Both the position numbers and the translations under genes were made by a program. Below are positions 1 through 8,591 of a DNA stretch of 64,000 nucleotides, one piece after another. Numbering within the stretch: position 1 is the stretch's first letter; each line of letters opens with the position of its first letter. A model generated the notes under the pieces. That model had not been told where the DNA came from, did not search any database, and saw nothing but the letters and a program-made list of their open reading frames with translations. Source of the stretch: Mucilaginibacter sp. PAMB04168 (GTDB lineage: Bacteria; Bacteroidota; Bacteroidia; Sphingobacteriales; Sphingobacteriaceae); the NCBI RefSeq assembly GCF_039634365.2, contig NZ_CP155079.2, positions 4,340,001-4,404,000 of the forward strand, read 5' to 3'.

Positions 1-483
1 ACCCGGACGATCAACGCCACCTGATATGCTAACATTTGGTAGTTGGCCACGTAAAGTAGCTGCAAGATTGGTTGAAGGTATATCTTCAACGGCTTTCATA
101 TTAATTTGAGCTACGGCTCCAGTAAGTGAGGCCTTTCTTTGCGTACCGTAACCAACAACAACTACATCTTCCAGGTTGGTTGCGGCAGATGGCACGAGCT
201 TTACATCCAGGTTGTTTTCACCAACTCTCAGCGTATGCTCCTGGTAAGCATAGCCTACATATTTTACAGTCAAAACAACGTTTTGCTGGTTGGTTACTTT
301 TAATGAGTACTTACCGTTAACGTCTGTTTGTGCAGCTGTGGTATTGCCTTTTACTTGTATGGTTACGCCAACAAGCGGCTCGTTTTTATCACTGCTAACA
401 ACACTACCGGTTATAGTGCGCGTTTGCGCGAACACCGTTCCGGTAAATACGGATAGCAGTAAGAATAGTAAAAATTTCTTCAT
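1..483 (-). CDS. SusC-like TonB-dependent receptor, N-terminal part (cut by window edge)
   Basis: This is the first 161 codons of an outer-membrane SusC-type receptor, which imports oligosaccharides together with a SusD lipoprotein. Translation from the ATG at 483 gives a signal peptide (MKKFLLFLLLSVFTGTVFAQ). A carboxypeptidase-regulatory-like domain follows (about residues 22-105, with TGSVVSSDKNEPLVGVT and KYVGY motifs), then the TonB-box/plug start (EDVVVVGYGTQRKASLTGAV). The reading frame is open to base 1 and the barrel lies outside the window. It is the second SusC of this locus (the other is at 39.7-42.9 kb), so a SusD partner is expected just beyond the left edge. Family membership is certain; the ligand is inferred to be a pectin fragment from context. 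Confidence 0.93.
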   Translation of the reverse strand, partial: MKKFLLFLLLSVFTGTVFAQTRTITGSVVSSDKNEPLVGVTIQVKGNTTAAQTDVNGKYSLKVTNQQNVVLTVKYVGYAYQEHTLRVGENNLDVKLVPSAATNLEDVVVVGYGTQRKASLTGAVAQINMKAVEDIPSTNLAATLRGQLPNVSISGGVDRPG

Positions 484-590
484 TTCTAATTTTTGTGGTT
501 CAATAATTGGGTTTAATCTTCTTTTCGGGGATTAGATACAGCTTTTTAAATCATATTAAATTATTAGGGTTCTTTATCTTTATATAAGAA

Positions 591-616
591 AAGGCAAAGG
601 CGTAAGCATGTGCCTT
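591..616 (-). terminator. Weak hairpin after the DUF3826 gene
   Basis: A 6-bp inverted repeat (AAGGCA / TGCCTT) with a 14-nt loop sits just past the stop of the DUF3826 gene and is followed on the minus strand by a T-rich stretch. It is a weak candidate terminator separating that gene from the second susC. The rest of 484-621 must hold the susC promoter, but I see no clear box there. Confidence 0.33.
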
Positions 617-621
617 CTTTG

Positions 622-1314
622 TTATTGTTTCGAGGTTTTCTCTTTCTCTTCCTTAATGCGGGCCATCCAGGCTGCTTCTTCTTTTTTCATATCAATACCG
701 GCAGCAGAGAGGTAGTTGTTGATACGGCCTTTATATTTTCCAAACCAAGCATGTTTTTTTTCAGACGATTCAGCATCCATGGCATGTTCGCGGGCCTCGG
801 TTAACCAGGTCATAATCTGCGTTTTTTGCGCCTCGGTAAGGTTAGGCAGCATTTTTTGGTAAGCATCCCAGGTTACGTTTAAAACGTTATAAGTCATACC
901 GTTTTTGATCTGGTCAATCTGCTGCGCGGTTAAGCCAGCCTTTGACAGGTTTTTTAAATATTGCGGGTGCAGCTTATCAACACTGGCAGTCACTTCGTCT
1001 TCAACGGCTTTCAGCTTAACAGTTGCGGCTTCTTTGTTGTCGTCCGTTTCAGTTTTGATGACTGATTTTTTGTTATCGCGCAACACATAAATATCGTTCA
1101 GGTCCTGGTACTGTTTGGCAACAATGTTGGTTACTTTAAGCGCCTGTACTGAATCGGGTAAGTTAAGGGCCTTTACAATTTTTGCCGAACGTTGAAACAC
1201 CGTTTTGCGGTAAGCAATCTCTTTTTCAACTGCCGTAGTATTGTCTTGCGCCAGCGCCGGTAATACCTGCACTAACAGCAGCAACATCAATACATTGAAT
1301 ACAATCCTTTTCAT
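622..1314 (-). CDS. DUF3826-type secreted protein
   Basis: A 230-residue protein with a signal peptide (about residues 1-22, ending ALAQ), then a mostly helical, highly charged region. From memory it resembles the DUF3826 family, which recurs in Bacteroidota pectin loci; no enzymatic activity is known to me. No catalytic signature or membrane segment is visible in the mature part, and the C-terminus is rich in Lys and Glu. It starts 14 nt after the stop of the fucose-isomerase-like gene, so the two are probably co-transcribed. Likely periplasmic. Function unknown. Confidence 0.7.
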   Translation of the reverse strand: MKRIVFNVLMLLLLVQVLPALAQDNTTAVEKEIAYRKTVFQRSAKIVKALNLPDSVQALKVTNIVAKQYQDLNDIYVLRDNKKSVIKTETDDNKEAATVKLKAVEDEVTASVDKLHPQYLKNLSKAGLTAQQIDQIKNGMTYNVLNVTWDAYQKMLPNLTEAQKTQIMTWLTEAREHAMDAESSEKKHAWFGKYKGRINNYLSAAGIDMKKEEAAWMARIKEEKEKTSKQ

Positions 1315-1328
1315 CTATATCTATCTTT

Positions 1329-2963
1329 TTAATTAGCAGAGTTTGTAAAATTCACATCGCCACAGAAGTGCACTTTTATGCCCAGTTCCTGCAAGGCAGC
1401 CGCTTTTATACGGCAGGCCCTATGCGCTTGTTGCTCATCAGTAGTGTATACTACTTGTATGTGGTTGGCTTTATGGCGCCCCATTAACTGGTTTTGCGTT
1501 ACACCTTTAAGCGTTGCGTTCATAATGGGCCATTGTGGTGTGGTAAGCTCCCAGCGGCGATGAGTTTCGGCATCGGGCAGTAAAACAGATTCGCCTACGC
1601 CAATATCGCAGTGCAGCTGGTTATCCATTACATAAATGCGGCTCCAAACCAGGAAACCTGGTTTGCTAACACCCTTTAGGCTTCCACCACCTAAACGGAA
1701 ATACATGGCAGGCTGTCTGTCGCTCGATGCACCCTCGTAGCCGCCAATAAAGTGAGCAGGTGGTGCAGCGCCCGATATCAGGAACACCCAAACAAAATCA
1801 TCAATACCATCGCCTTTAAAATGTTCGCCCCAGCGTAAATCGTGCAGGGTGGTTTCACCAGGCATGCCCAGATCTTTCCACAAGTGGTAAGTTACCAGTG
1901 CGTCAATACCGGCGCATTCGTCTACCTCATTAAAGTGTGGCAGTGCATCGCCTGCATAAAGTTCTTTACCTTCGGTTGAAAAAACAGGGGGGCGATCCTG
2001 ATTATTCAGTAAGCCTTCTACCAGATCACTGGCAGCGGTAAGATCTTTTAAGCCTTGCTGGTATTGAATACCTATGGTATCGCAACCAAAATTATCAGCA
2101 ATACGGGTGGCGGCAATGTACATTTTGCATTGCTCCAACGTTTGCGCCTCGGTAAGTTCTGTTTCGGGATTGGTGCCCCAGTTAAACTGCATGCCTTTGT
2201 TTAAAAGCCAGTTTAATACCTCGCGGGCCTCTTCGTCTTTAACCTCGCGCATGGCGGCGTATAACGATGATTGACTTAAACGTTCCTTAAATATACCGGT
2301 CGCATGCAGCAGGTCATCCGGAACAATGGCATTGAACATGCCCATGCAACCCTCGTCAAACACGCCCATAATAGCTTTATTATGCTTAAGCTTTTGAGCA
2401 AAGTTGCGCCCGGTAGCTTCATCCTCCAGCGGGATGCTTACCAGATCATAGCTTTTAACATGAGTTTGATCGTGTTTAATTTTACCTGTTTGCAGCCACT
2501 CCTGAAGCTTATGGGTAAAAAAAGCGTCTGTAAAGTCTTCGCTCCAAAGGGTGCTATAGTTTACACCGGCCTTGGTTAAAGAACCATTCAGATTTAGCAT
2601 ACCTACCAGGCCTGGCCAGGTACCGCTCCAGTTAGCTAAAGTTAATACAGGGCCTTTATGCGTGGTTAAGCCGGCTAGTACGTGATGTGTATATTGCCAA
2701 ACGCTTTCGGCTACAATGATGGGTTGATTAGGGTCAAGGCTGCGGAAAACTTCGATACCCATTTTTTGAGAATCGATAAAACCATGCTGCTTTACTTCGT
2801 CATAAACGTGGGCGCGTTGTACGGTCCAACCTTGTTTTTGAATTGCAGCAGTTAACAAGCTTTCCATCTCCTGCTGGGCAGCCCAACAGTTTTGATTTGC
2901 CGACAGCCTTAAATCACCACTGGCTACTAATAGAACTTGCTTTTGATTACTTGAATTTATCAT
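1329..2963 (-). CDS. L-fucose/arabinose isomerase-like protein
   Basis: A 544-residue cytoplasmic protein (no signal peptide) resembling the L-fucose isomerase superfamily, which interconverts aldoses and ketoses such as L-fucose/L-fuculose and D-arabinose/D-ribulose with a divalent metal. Acidic motifs that could supply metal ligands are GVFDEGCMGM in the middle and NEVDECAGIDAL further on. The C-terminal part carries the FucI-C-like beta domain and ends with a conserved-looking GRHKANHIQVVY segment. No fuculokinase or fuculose-phosphate aldolase lies in the window, so the substrate is open. The 497-bp gap upstream suggests its own promoter. The neighbouring aldolase and symporter suggest a sugar-acid route. 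The family call is fairly safe; the substrate is unknown. Confidence 0.72.
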   Translation of the reverse strand: MINSSNQKQVLLVASGDLRLSANQNCWAAQQEMESLLTAAIQKQGWTVQRAHVYDEVKQHGFIDSQKMGIEVFRSLDPNQPIIVAESVWQYTHHVLAGLTTHKGPVLTLANWSGTWPGLVGMLNLNGSLTKAGVNYSTLWSEDFTDAFFTHKLQEWLQTGKIKHDQTHVKSYDLVSIPLEDEATGRNFAQKLKHNKAIMGVFDEGCMGMFNAIVPDDLLHATGIFKERLSQSSLYAAMREVKDEEAREVLNWLLNKGMQFNWGTNPETELTEAQTLEQCKMYIAATRIADNFGCDTIGIQYQQGLKDLTAASDLVEGLLNNQDRPPVFSTEGKELYAGDALPHFNEVDECAGIDALVTYHLWKDLGMPGETTLHDLRWGEHFKGDGIDDFVWVFLISGAAPPAHFIGGYEGASSDRQPAMYFRLGGGSLKGVSKPGFLVWSRIYVMDNQLHCDIGVGESVLLPDAETHRRWELTTPQWPIMNATLKGVTQNQLMGRHKANHIQVVYTTDEQQAHRACRIKAAALQELGIKVHFCGDVNFTNSAN

Positions 2964-3460
2964 ATATTATTAAAGTAACCAGCGAAGCCAATGATACAAA
3001 TCGAACCCTAACAAACGACTTTATACAAACCGCCATTAATTACACTAAGCCTTAGTGTAAACAAAACACAATAAACTGATTTTTAGCAGCTTATAAGACC
3101 AATTAGGTTATGATTTATAATTTTTGTTTGCGTTACAAACTGGTTAGCTTTACAAATATGCTGTATAGGCGGTCGGTTTTTTTACAGTTTTTTATCTATT
3201 TACTATAGGATGTTATCATAAGGCTTTTTTAGCAAAACGAACTTTCATCAAGCTTTTTGATAGCATTTATTGTAGTAAATCAATCCTGTACATTATTTTG
3301 ACGCCAGTTAAATAACAGGCTCATAAAAACAACATATATATTTTAAGAAAATATATAACAATAATAAGAAATGATGTGAAATTGTTAACTACGCTGTGCT
3401 ATATCCTAATGATTGCACCGAATCAAATAAACAGACATGCTATTATATGCCATTTTTTAG
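2964..3460. promoter_or_regulatory. 497-bp intergenic region upstream of the isomerase-like gene
   Basis: This AT-rich non-coding stretch lies between the aldolase stop and the isomerase start and has no convincing ORF on either strand. It presumably carries the promoter of the isomerase-DUF3826 unit. It contains TATAGGATGTTATCAT at 3204-3219, a near copy of a motif upstream of the lactonase gene (26450-26465). I see no perfect -33/-7 pair. Confidence 0.5.
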
Positions 3461-4408
3461 CTATAATACACTTGTAAGACCTATTTGCTGTTGTAAACGT
3501 TCGTAATTATGAAATAACAACTCTACTTCCTGCTTATTTTGACTGGTAAACGGGCCAACATCACGCCTGGTGAACGTTGAAATATTTACGCCCCGCTGCT
3601 GCAGATAATACTTTGATACCGTAGGGTAAACGTTGTGCATTACGTCCATATTATCTGTTAAAAATTGTTGTACCAATTGAACCTGCTCAACAAGTGCCTG
3701 ATTGTTGTAGTTATTGCATAACCATACAATAAGCTCCGGAAAATAGTTGCCTTGTATGCATGATAAGCCTGCCGAACCAGCCTTTAGTGATTCCACAGCA
3801 TGCACCAGGTAGGCATCATACAGGCCGAAGGCGGGGTAATTTTGTGTAGCAGCAATTTTTGCTTTTACTTGCTCTATGTCCAAACAGGTATCTTTATGGT
3901 AAATTACCCTTCCGCTGGCTACAAATTGCTTTAGCTGTTCGGCGCCAAGCAGGCGCTTGTAAGGTACCGGGCACTCATAAAAGCCAAGCGGAACACTATC
4001 GGTTAGCTGTAAAAGTTGCTCAACACGGTTGTTAAAAATAGCATTGGGTTCATTACTGCCGGCCAGCAAACCAGTTATGGCAATTACAGCCTGCACACCG
4101 GTATCATAAACCTCTTTTACAAAATCTGCCTGTTCTTCAATAGGCCCGCCAAAGGTTCCCGTTGCTACTACCGGCACAGCACCATTGGTCACCTTAACAA
4201 CCTGGTTAATAATCTGTATGCGCTCATCTTCCTCGAGTTCAAACATTTCGCTGGATAGGCAGTTAGCAAAAAGGCCGGCGGCCCCTGCCTCCAGATAAAA
4301 CTCGGTAAGGGAGGCCAGCGCATCAAAGTCTACAGCGCCACTGTCGGTAAAGGGCGTTAGCATAACCGGAATAAAACCTTTTTTGTTATTGTCAGGACTG
4401 TTAGTCAT
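3461..4408 (-). CDS. DHDPS / N-acetylneuraminate lyase family aldolase
   Basis: A 315-residue class I aldolase-type (beta/alpha)8 protein. Enzymes of this family form a Schiff base between a lysine and pyruvate and make or split 2-keto acids. The expected Tyr (Y144 in GFYECPVPY) and Schiff-base Lys (K172 in VIYHKDTCLD) are present, 28 residues apart as in the canonical enzymes. The carboxylate-binding loop that is usually GTTGE reads CLSSEM (residues 50-55), so the substrate is probably not that of DapA. The gene follows the SSS symporter gene by 22 nt, clearly one operon, which points to catabolism of an imported keto-acid sugar rather than lysine synthesis. Cytoplasmic. Confidence 0.85.
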   Translation of the reverse strand: MTNSPDNNKKGFIPVMLTPFTDSGAVDFDALASLTEFYLEAGAAGLFANCLSSEMFELEEDERIQIINQVVKVTNGAVPVVATGTFGGPIEEQADFVKEVYDTGVQAVIAITGLLAGSNEPNAIFNNRVEQLLQLTDSVPLGFYECPVPYKRLLGAEQLKQFVASGRVIYHKDTCLDIEQVKAKIAATQNYPAFGLYDAYLVHAVESLKAGSAGLSCIQGNYFPELIVWLCNNYNNQALVEQVQLVQQFLTDNMDVMHNVYPTVSKYYLQQRGVNISTFTRRDVGPFTSQNKQEVELLFHNYERLQQQIGLTSVL

Positions 4409-4430
4409 GGTATGATAGATAAATACAATA

Positions 4431-6008
4431 TTATTTGTTTACAGGTGAGGATAAGATGCCTGCCTTACGCAGTTTAGTTGCCAGTAACCCAACCAAAAAA
4501 ATCGCAAGCGTGCCAACCACAATTACCATGTTTTGATGCAGCGAGTTGCGTAACCATCCGTATTCGGCAGGTAATAAGGGGGAGAGCGTCATCCAGATGA
4601 TTACCACTATGCCAATGGTAATGGCCAGAATAGCCTCATGGTTGCGGGTTTGTTTACTGATAATGCCCAATAAAAACAGCCCTAACATGCCACCGGCAAA
4701 TATGCCCGATAACTGCCACCATACGTCCAGCACGCTTTTTACGCCAATCATCGCTATACCGGCTGCTACGCCGGCTACACCTACTACAATAGTGGCCACG
4801 TGCAGTAAGGTCATGGTTTGTTTTTCGGTAATACCCGGCTTAAAGTATCGTTTGTAAATATCTTCTGAAAACACCGTTGCAGAGGCATTCATTCCCGAAC
4901 TAATGGTGCTCATGGCAGCCGAGAGAATAGCAGAGACAATTAGCCCTACCAAGCCGGCGGGTATTTTGGTAACCATAAAGTTGGGCATCACCTTATCGCC
5001 GTAATCTTCGGGCTTAAGGCTGGCAATCGTTTTTGCGATGTCTATGGCAGAGGCCCCCTGCGGCAAACGTTCCACCGCTACTTGATGGCGTATTGCCTCT
5101 GTTAGCTCGGGATGAACCTGGTAATAGGCGTATAAACTTGAGCCTATGATGCAAAACAGCAGCGATACCGGCACATACAGCACTACACACAACCATATTG
5201 ATTTGACAGCCTGTTTTGAAGACGTAGCTGTATGATATCGTTGTACATAATTTTGGTCCATACCAAAATTATTAAGGTTAATAAAAAAGCCGTACAACAG
5301 CACAACCCAAAAAGTAGACTGCTTAAAATCGGGCATGTAACTTCCCAAACTAAATTTGCTGTCAGTATGCCCTATATCTACAATCTTGCTTACGCCACCC
5401 GGCATATTTGTTATAATAATGTACAGAATAAGCAATGCACCAAAAGTTTTAACAATGCCCTGTACAACTTCTGTCCATATTACGGCTTCAATACCTCCCA
5501 GTACAGTATAAATGATGATACAAATACCCATAGACAGGATGATAAGCTTCATACTGAACCCTGTAAGGGCCTGTAAGCTGAGTGCTATACCAAAAAAAAT
5601 AGACCCCATGCGGGCTAATTGCGTAAGCAAAAAACACACAACAGCATAAGTACGTGCCCATGCCCCAAAACGGTGCTCAAGGTGCGTGTAAGCCGATACT
5701 TCACCCGTGTGGCGGTAAAATGGCACAAAGTATTTGGCGGCAATCCAGGCGGCCAGTGGCATGGAAATACTGAATACGAAGGCATTCCAATTGGTGCCGA
5801 AGGTTTTGCCCGGCACGCCTAAAAACGTATTACTGCTCAGAAAGGTAGCGTATATGGAAATACCTAATGCCCAGCCCGGTATACTGCCCGATGCCTTGGT
5901 AAACTGTTCTGAATTCTTGTTTTTGCGCGAAAAATAGAAGCCAACCAGCAGCATAGCAAGCAGGTAAATAGCAATAACGGCAAGATCAAGCGTGGGCAAG
6001 CTTCTCAT
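4431..6008 (-). CDS. Sodium:solute symporter (SSS family)
   Basis: A 525-residue inner-membrane protein with about 13 hydrophobic segments. The typical SSS N-terminus is LDLAVIAIYLLAMLLVGFY and later TM helices contain Ser/Gly-rich stretches such as AILSAAMSTISSGMNAS, matching the sodium-binding region of the family. Length is normal. It is the first gene of an operon with the aldolase (22-nt gap). SSS members of this type carry sialic acid, sugars or sugar acids. The aldolase neighbour suggests a keto-deoxy sugar acid released from pectin side chains. Substrate is inferred, family is firm. A TAGATTTG box (minus strand, 6072-6065) lies about 60 nt upstream of the start. Confidence 0.9.
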   Translation of the reverse strand: MRSLPTLDLAVIAIYLLAMLLVGFYFSRKNKNSEQFTKASGSIPGWALGISIYATFLSSNTFLGVPGKTFGTNWNAFVFSISMPLAAWIAAKYFVPFYRHTGEVSAYTHLEHRFGAWARTYAVVCFLLTQLARMGSIFFGIALSLQALTGFSMKLIILSMGICIIIYTVLGGIEAVIWTEVVQGIVKTFGALLILYIIITNMPGGVSKIVDIGHTDSKFSLGSYMPDFKQSTFWVVLLYGFFINLNNFGMDQNYVQRYHTATSSKQAVKSIWLCVVLYVPVSLLFCIIGSSLYAYYQVHPELTEAIRHQVAVERLPQGASAIDIAKTIASLKPEDYGDKVMPNFMVTKIPAGLVGLIVSAILSAAMSTISSGMNASATVFSEDIYKRYFKPGITEKQTMTLLHVATIVVGVAGVAAGIAMIGVKSVLDVWWQLSGIFAGGMLGLFLLGIISKQTRNHEAILAITIGIVVIIWMTLSPLLPAEYGWLRNSLHQNMVIVVGTLAIFLVGLLATKLRKAGILSSPVNK

Positions 6009-6064
6009 CCTTACAAAAATTCGTCTTTTGGTTTAATTGGCGGCAATTGTGGTTGCCCGAATGA

Positions 6065-6119
6065 CAAATCTATTGGATAGACAACTTGCTATTTTATAAC
6101 ATGTTTGCTACCTGTTATA
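6065..6119 (-). promoter_or_regulatory. Candidate promoter and operator of the symporter-aldolase operon
   Basis: Read on the minus strand, 6072-6065 is TAGATTTG, a match to the Bacteroidota -7 box TAnnTTTG, about 60 nt from the symporter ATG. No good -33 box is seen at the right distance. Just upstream is an inverted repeat (TATAACA at 6095-6101, TGTTATA at 6113-6119, 11-nt spacer) that could be an operator. Both calls are tentative. Confidence 0.35.
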
Positions 6120-6145
6120 GCATATTATCCTGAAGCAGCATTTAG

Positions 6146-8551
6146 CTATCTTACACGAACAACAACGCTTGCCGGTAGCAAACCATCTGCCCTTGCTGTA
6201 ATTGTAACCACACCAGAACTTTGAGCAGCCTGCACAATAGCGAGGCACATGCCATGAAATGCTTTACGCTGCGATGCTTTGAAGGGCTCCATGCTGCTCT
6301 GTGCACCATTATCAACACCGGCCAGTGCGCCTTTTCCGGTTACGGTAAAGTTGATCTGATTATCAGCATCAGGAACTAAATTCCCATTTTTGTCTAATAC
6401 ACGTACGGTAACAAAAGATAAATCCGTACCGTTGCTCTTAAGTAGCTTGCGGTCGGCAAGCAGTTCGATACGCGCCGGCTCAGCAGCGGTTCTTATCTCT
6501 TTAGTAAGCACAATGCGGCCATTTTTGCGTGATACTGCCCTTAAAGTACCCGGTTCAAACGGAACTTTCCAGCTTATATGCAAATCTTCCCCCTGTTTTT
6601 TCTGAACACCTAATGAACGCCCGTTCAGGTACAGCTCCACTTCGTCGGCGTTATTATAGTAAGCCCAAACATCAACCGTTTTACCGGACTGCCAGTTCCA
6701 GTGCGGCAGCAGGTGTAAAACCGGCTTATCGGTCCATTCGCTCTGGTACATGTAGTAAACGTCCTTCGGAAATCCGGCCAGATCAATTATACCGTAATAG
6801 GAACTACGCGCCGGCCATGGATAAGGCACCGGCTCACCTATAAAATCAAAACCCGACCATACAAACTCGCCCGATAAGTAATCGTACTTTTTGATAATCT
6901 TCCAGGTTTCCTCATGCGTTGAACCCCAGTAAGCTGCCACATTATCGTATGCCGTAACGGCAAACTCGGGGTTACCTTGTGTAAATTTTTCTTTAGAACT
7001 GGTAGGCCAGTGGCGGGTACTATCAGTTGGCGTATCATAAAAACCCCTGGTGGCATAACCCGATATGGTCTCTGTAGCCAGAAACTTTTGCCCAAGGTAT
7101 ATCTTCGGAAAATTGGTATAAGTTTCAGGATGATAGTTAAAGCCCAGTATATCCAAAGCCCCCGATTGATAGATAAAGTTCTTTTTTGGGTCGGCCTCGC
7201 TTAAGGCAGAAGTAACATAACGGGTGCCGTCCAGCCCTTTCACAATACCTACCAGTTCACGGGTAATACTGATACCGGTACTATCAAACTGTTCGCGTAT
7301 CTCGTTGCCAATGCTCCATATAATGATAGAGGGATGGTTCCGGTCGCGTTTTACCTGGTCTTCCAAGTCGCGTTTGTGCCATTTGTCAAAATGTTGGTAA
7401 TAATCCTGCTTATTTTTCTTTTTGCGCCACATGTCAAAGGCTTCATCCATTACCAGGAAGCCCATGCGGTCGCACAGGTCCAAAAACTCAGGTGCAGGCG
7501 GATTGTGGGCCGTGCGGATGGCATTACAGCCCATCGCCTTCAGTATTTCAAGCTGGCGTTCCATTGCCCGCACATTAATGGCCGCGCCTAAAGCGCCCAA
7601 ATCGTGGTGCATACATACACCTTTTATTTTCATCGGCTCATCATTTAAAGAAAAGCCTTCGTCTTTATCAAAATTAAAGGTGCGTATACCAATATAGGTT
7701 TGGTATTTATCAACAACCTGCTTGCCAGCCAGTACCTGTAATACCACCTTATACAGATTAGGATTGTCAACCGACCAGAGTTTAGGCTGGCCGACAACAA
7801 TATTCTGATTAATGGTTACAGCCGTATCGTTACTTTCAACAGGTGTAGTAATAGAATTAACCAATTGCCCGGCCGGTGTGTAAACCGTAGCTTTTAAGTA
7901 TAACCCTTCCTGATGTTTAACAATCTGTGTTTGCATACGTACTATGGCGTTGGCCTTGTTGACATGTGTGGTAACAAAACTCCCCCATTGTGGTATGTAA
8001 GATTTAGCCACAGTACTTAACCACACATTACGGTAAATACCCGAGCCGGTATACCAGCGCGAGTTAGGCTGTGCCGAATTATCTACTTTCACCGCTATTA
8101 CATTGGCCTGCGTTCCGTAATGCAGGTAAGGTGTTAAATCGTACTGAAATGATATATAGCCATTGGGACGTTTACCCAGGTAATGGCCATTTATCCAAAC
8201 TTCGCTGTTGCAGTAAACGCCGTCAAAGTCAATAAATACGTTTTTACCCTGTGCCGATGCCGGCACCATAAAGTTCTTGCGGTACCAGCCTATGCCAGCT
8301 GGTAAGCCCCCACCCGCTTGTGTGGTTGGGTTCTTCTCGTTAAAGGCACCTTCAATACTCCAGTCATGTGGTAAGCTAAGCTGCCGCCATGCATTATCGT
8401 TATAAACTTCGTTCTTTGCGGCGTTATCGTCACCTAAGTAAAACCGCCAGTTGCTGTTAAAAAGCTCCACCTTGCGCGGGTTGATCTGCCCCTGCGCCTC
8501 AACCATACCAAACAACAACAATACGATAACGCTATACCACTTAAACTGCAT
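6146..8551 (-). CDS. GH2 glycosidase (beta-galactosidase-type), secreted
   Basis: An 801-residue exo-beta-glycosidase with a signal peptide (about 1-20), a jelly-roll GH2 sugar-binding domain (about 25-180), an Ig-like domain (about 185-290), a TIM barrel (about 295-590) and C-terminal Ig-like domains of the DUF4982 type. The acid/base is E417 in IIWSIGNEI and the nucleophile is E494 in KFLATETISG. GH2 members in pectin loci typically remove terminal beta-galactose (or beta-glucuronate or arabinopyranose) from side chains. Forty nt separate it from the propeller glycosidase gene upstream, so they share a transcript. Beta-galactosidase is the best guess; exact specificity cannot be read from sequence. 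Confidence 0.9.
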   Translation of the reverse strand: MQFKWYSVIVLLLFGMVEAQGQINPRKVELFNSNWRFYLGDDNAAKNEVYNDNAWRQLSLPHDWSIEGAFNEKNPTTQAGGGLPAGIGWYRKNFMVPASAQGKNVFIDFDGVYCNSEVWINGHYLGKRPNGYISFQYDLTPYLHYGTQANVIAVKVDNSAQPNSRWYTGSGIYRNVWLSTVAKSYIPQWGSFVTTHVNKANAIVRMQTQIVKHQEGLYLKATVYTPAGQLVNSITTPVESNDTAVTINQNIVVGQPKLWSVDNPNLYKVVLQVLAGKQVVDKYQTYIGIRTFNFDKDEGFSLNDEPMKIKGVCMHHDLGALGAAINVRAMERQLEILKAMGCNAIRTAHNPPAPEFLDLCDRMGFLVMDEAFDMWRKKKNKQDYYQHFDKWHKRDLEDQVKRDRNHPSIIIWSIGNEIREQFDSTGISITRELVGIVKGLDGTRYVTSALSEADPKKNFIYQSGALDILGFNYHPETYTNFPKIYLGQKFLATETISGYATRGFYDTPTDSTRHWPTSSKEKFTQGNPEFAVTAYDNVAAYWGSTHEETWKIIKKYDYLSGEFVWSGFDFIGEPVPYPWPARSSYYGIIDLAGFPKDVYYMYQSEWTDKPVLHLLPHWNWQSGKTVDVWAYYNNADEVELYLNGRSLGVQKKQGEDLHISWKVPFEPGTLRAVSRKNGRIVLTKEIRTAAEPARIELLADRKLLKSNGTDLSFVTVRVLDKNGNLVPDADNQINFTVTGKGALAGVDNGAQSSMEPFKASQRKAFHGMCLAIVQAAQSSGVVTITARADGLLPASVVVRVR

Positions 8552-8591
8552 GTATCAACTTTTTGTAATCACACTAACCGTGCAATTTGTT

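Noticed and set aside
1329..2963. Classical L-fucose pathway (fucI with fucK and fucA)
   Set aside because: No kinase or class II aldolase partner is present nearby, so the isomerase-like gene is not called fucI.
3461..4408. Lysine-pathway dihydrodipicolinate synthase (dapA)
   Set aside because: The carboxylate-binding loop is changed and the gene is in an operon with a symporter inside a catabolic locus.
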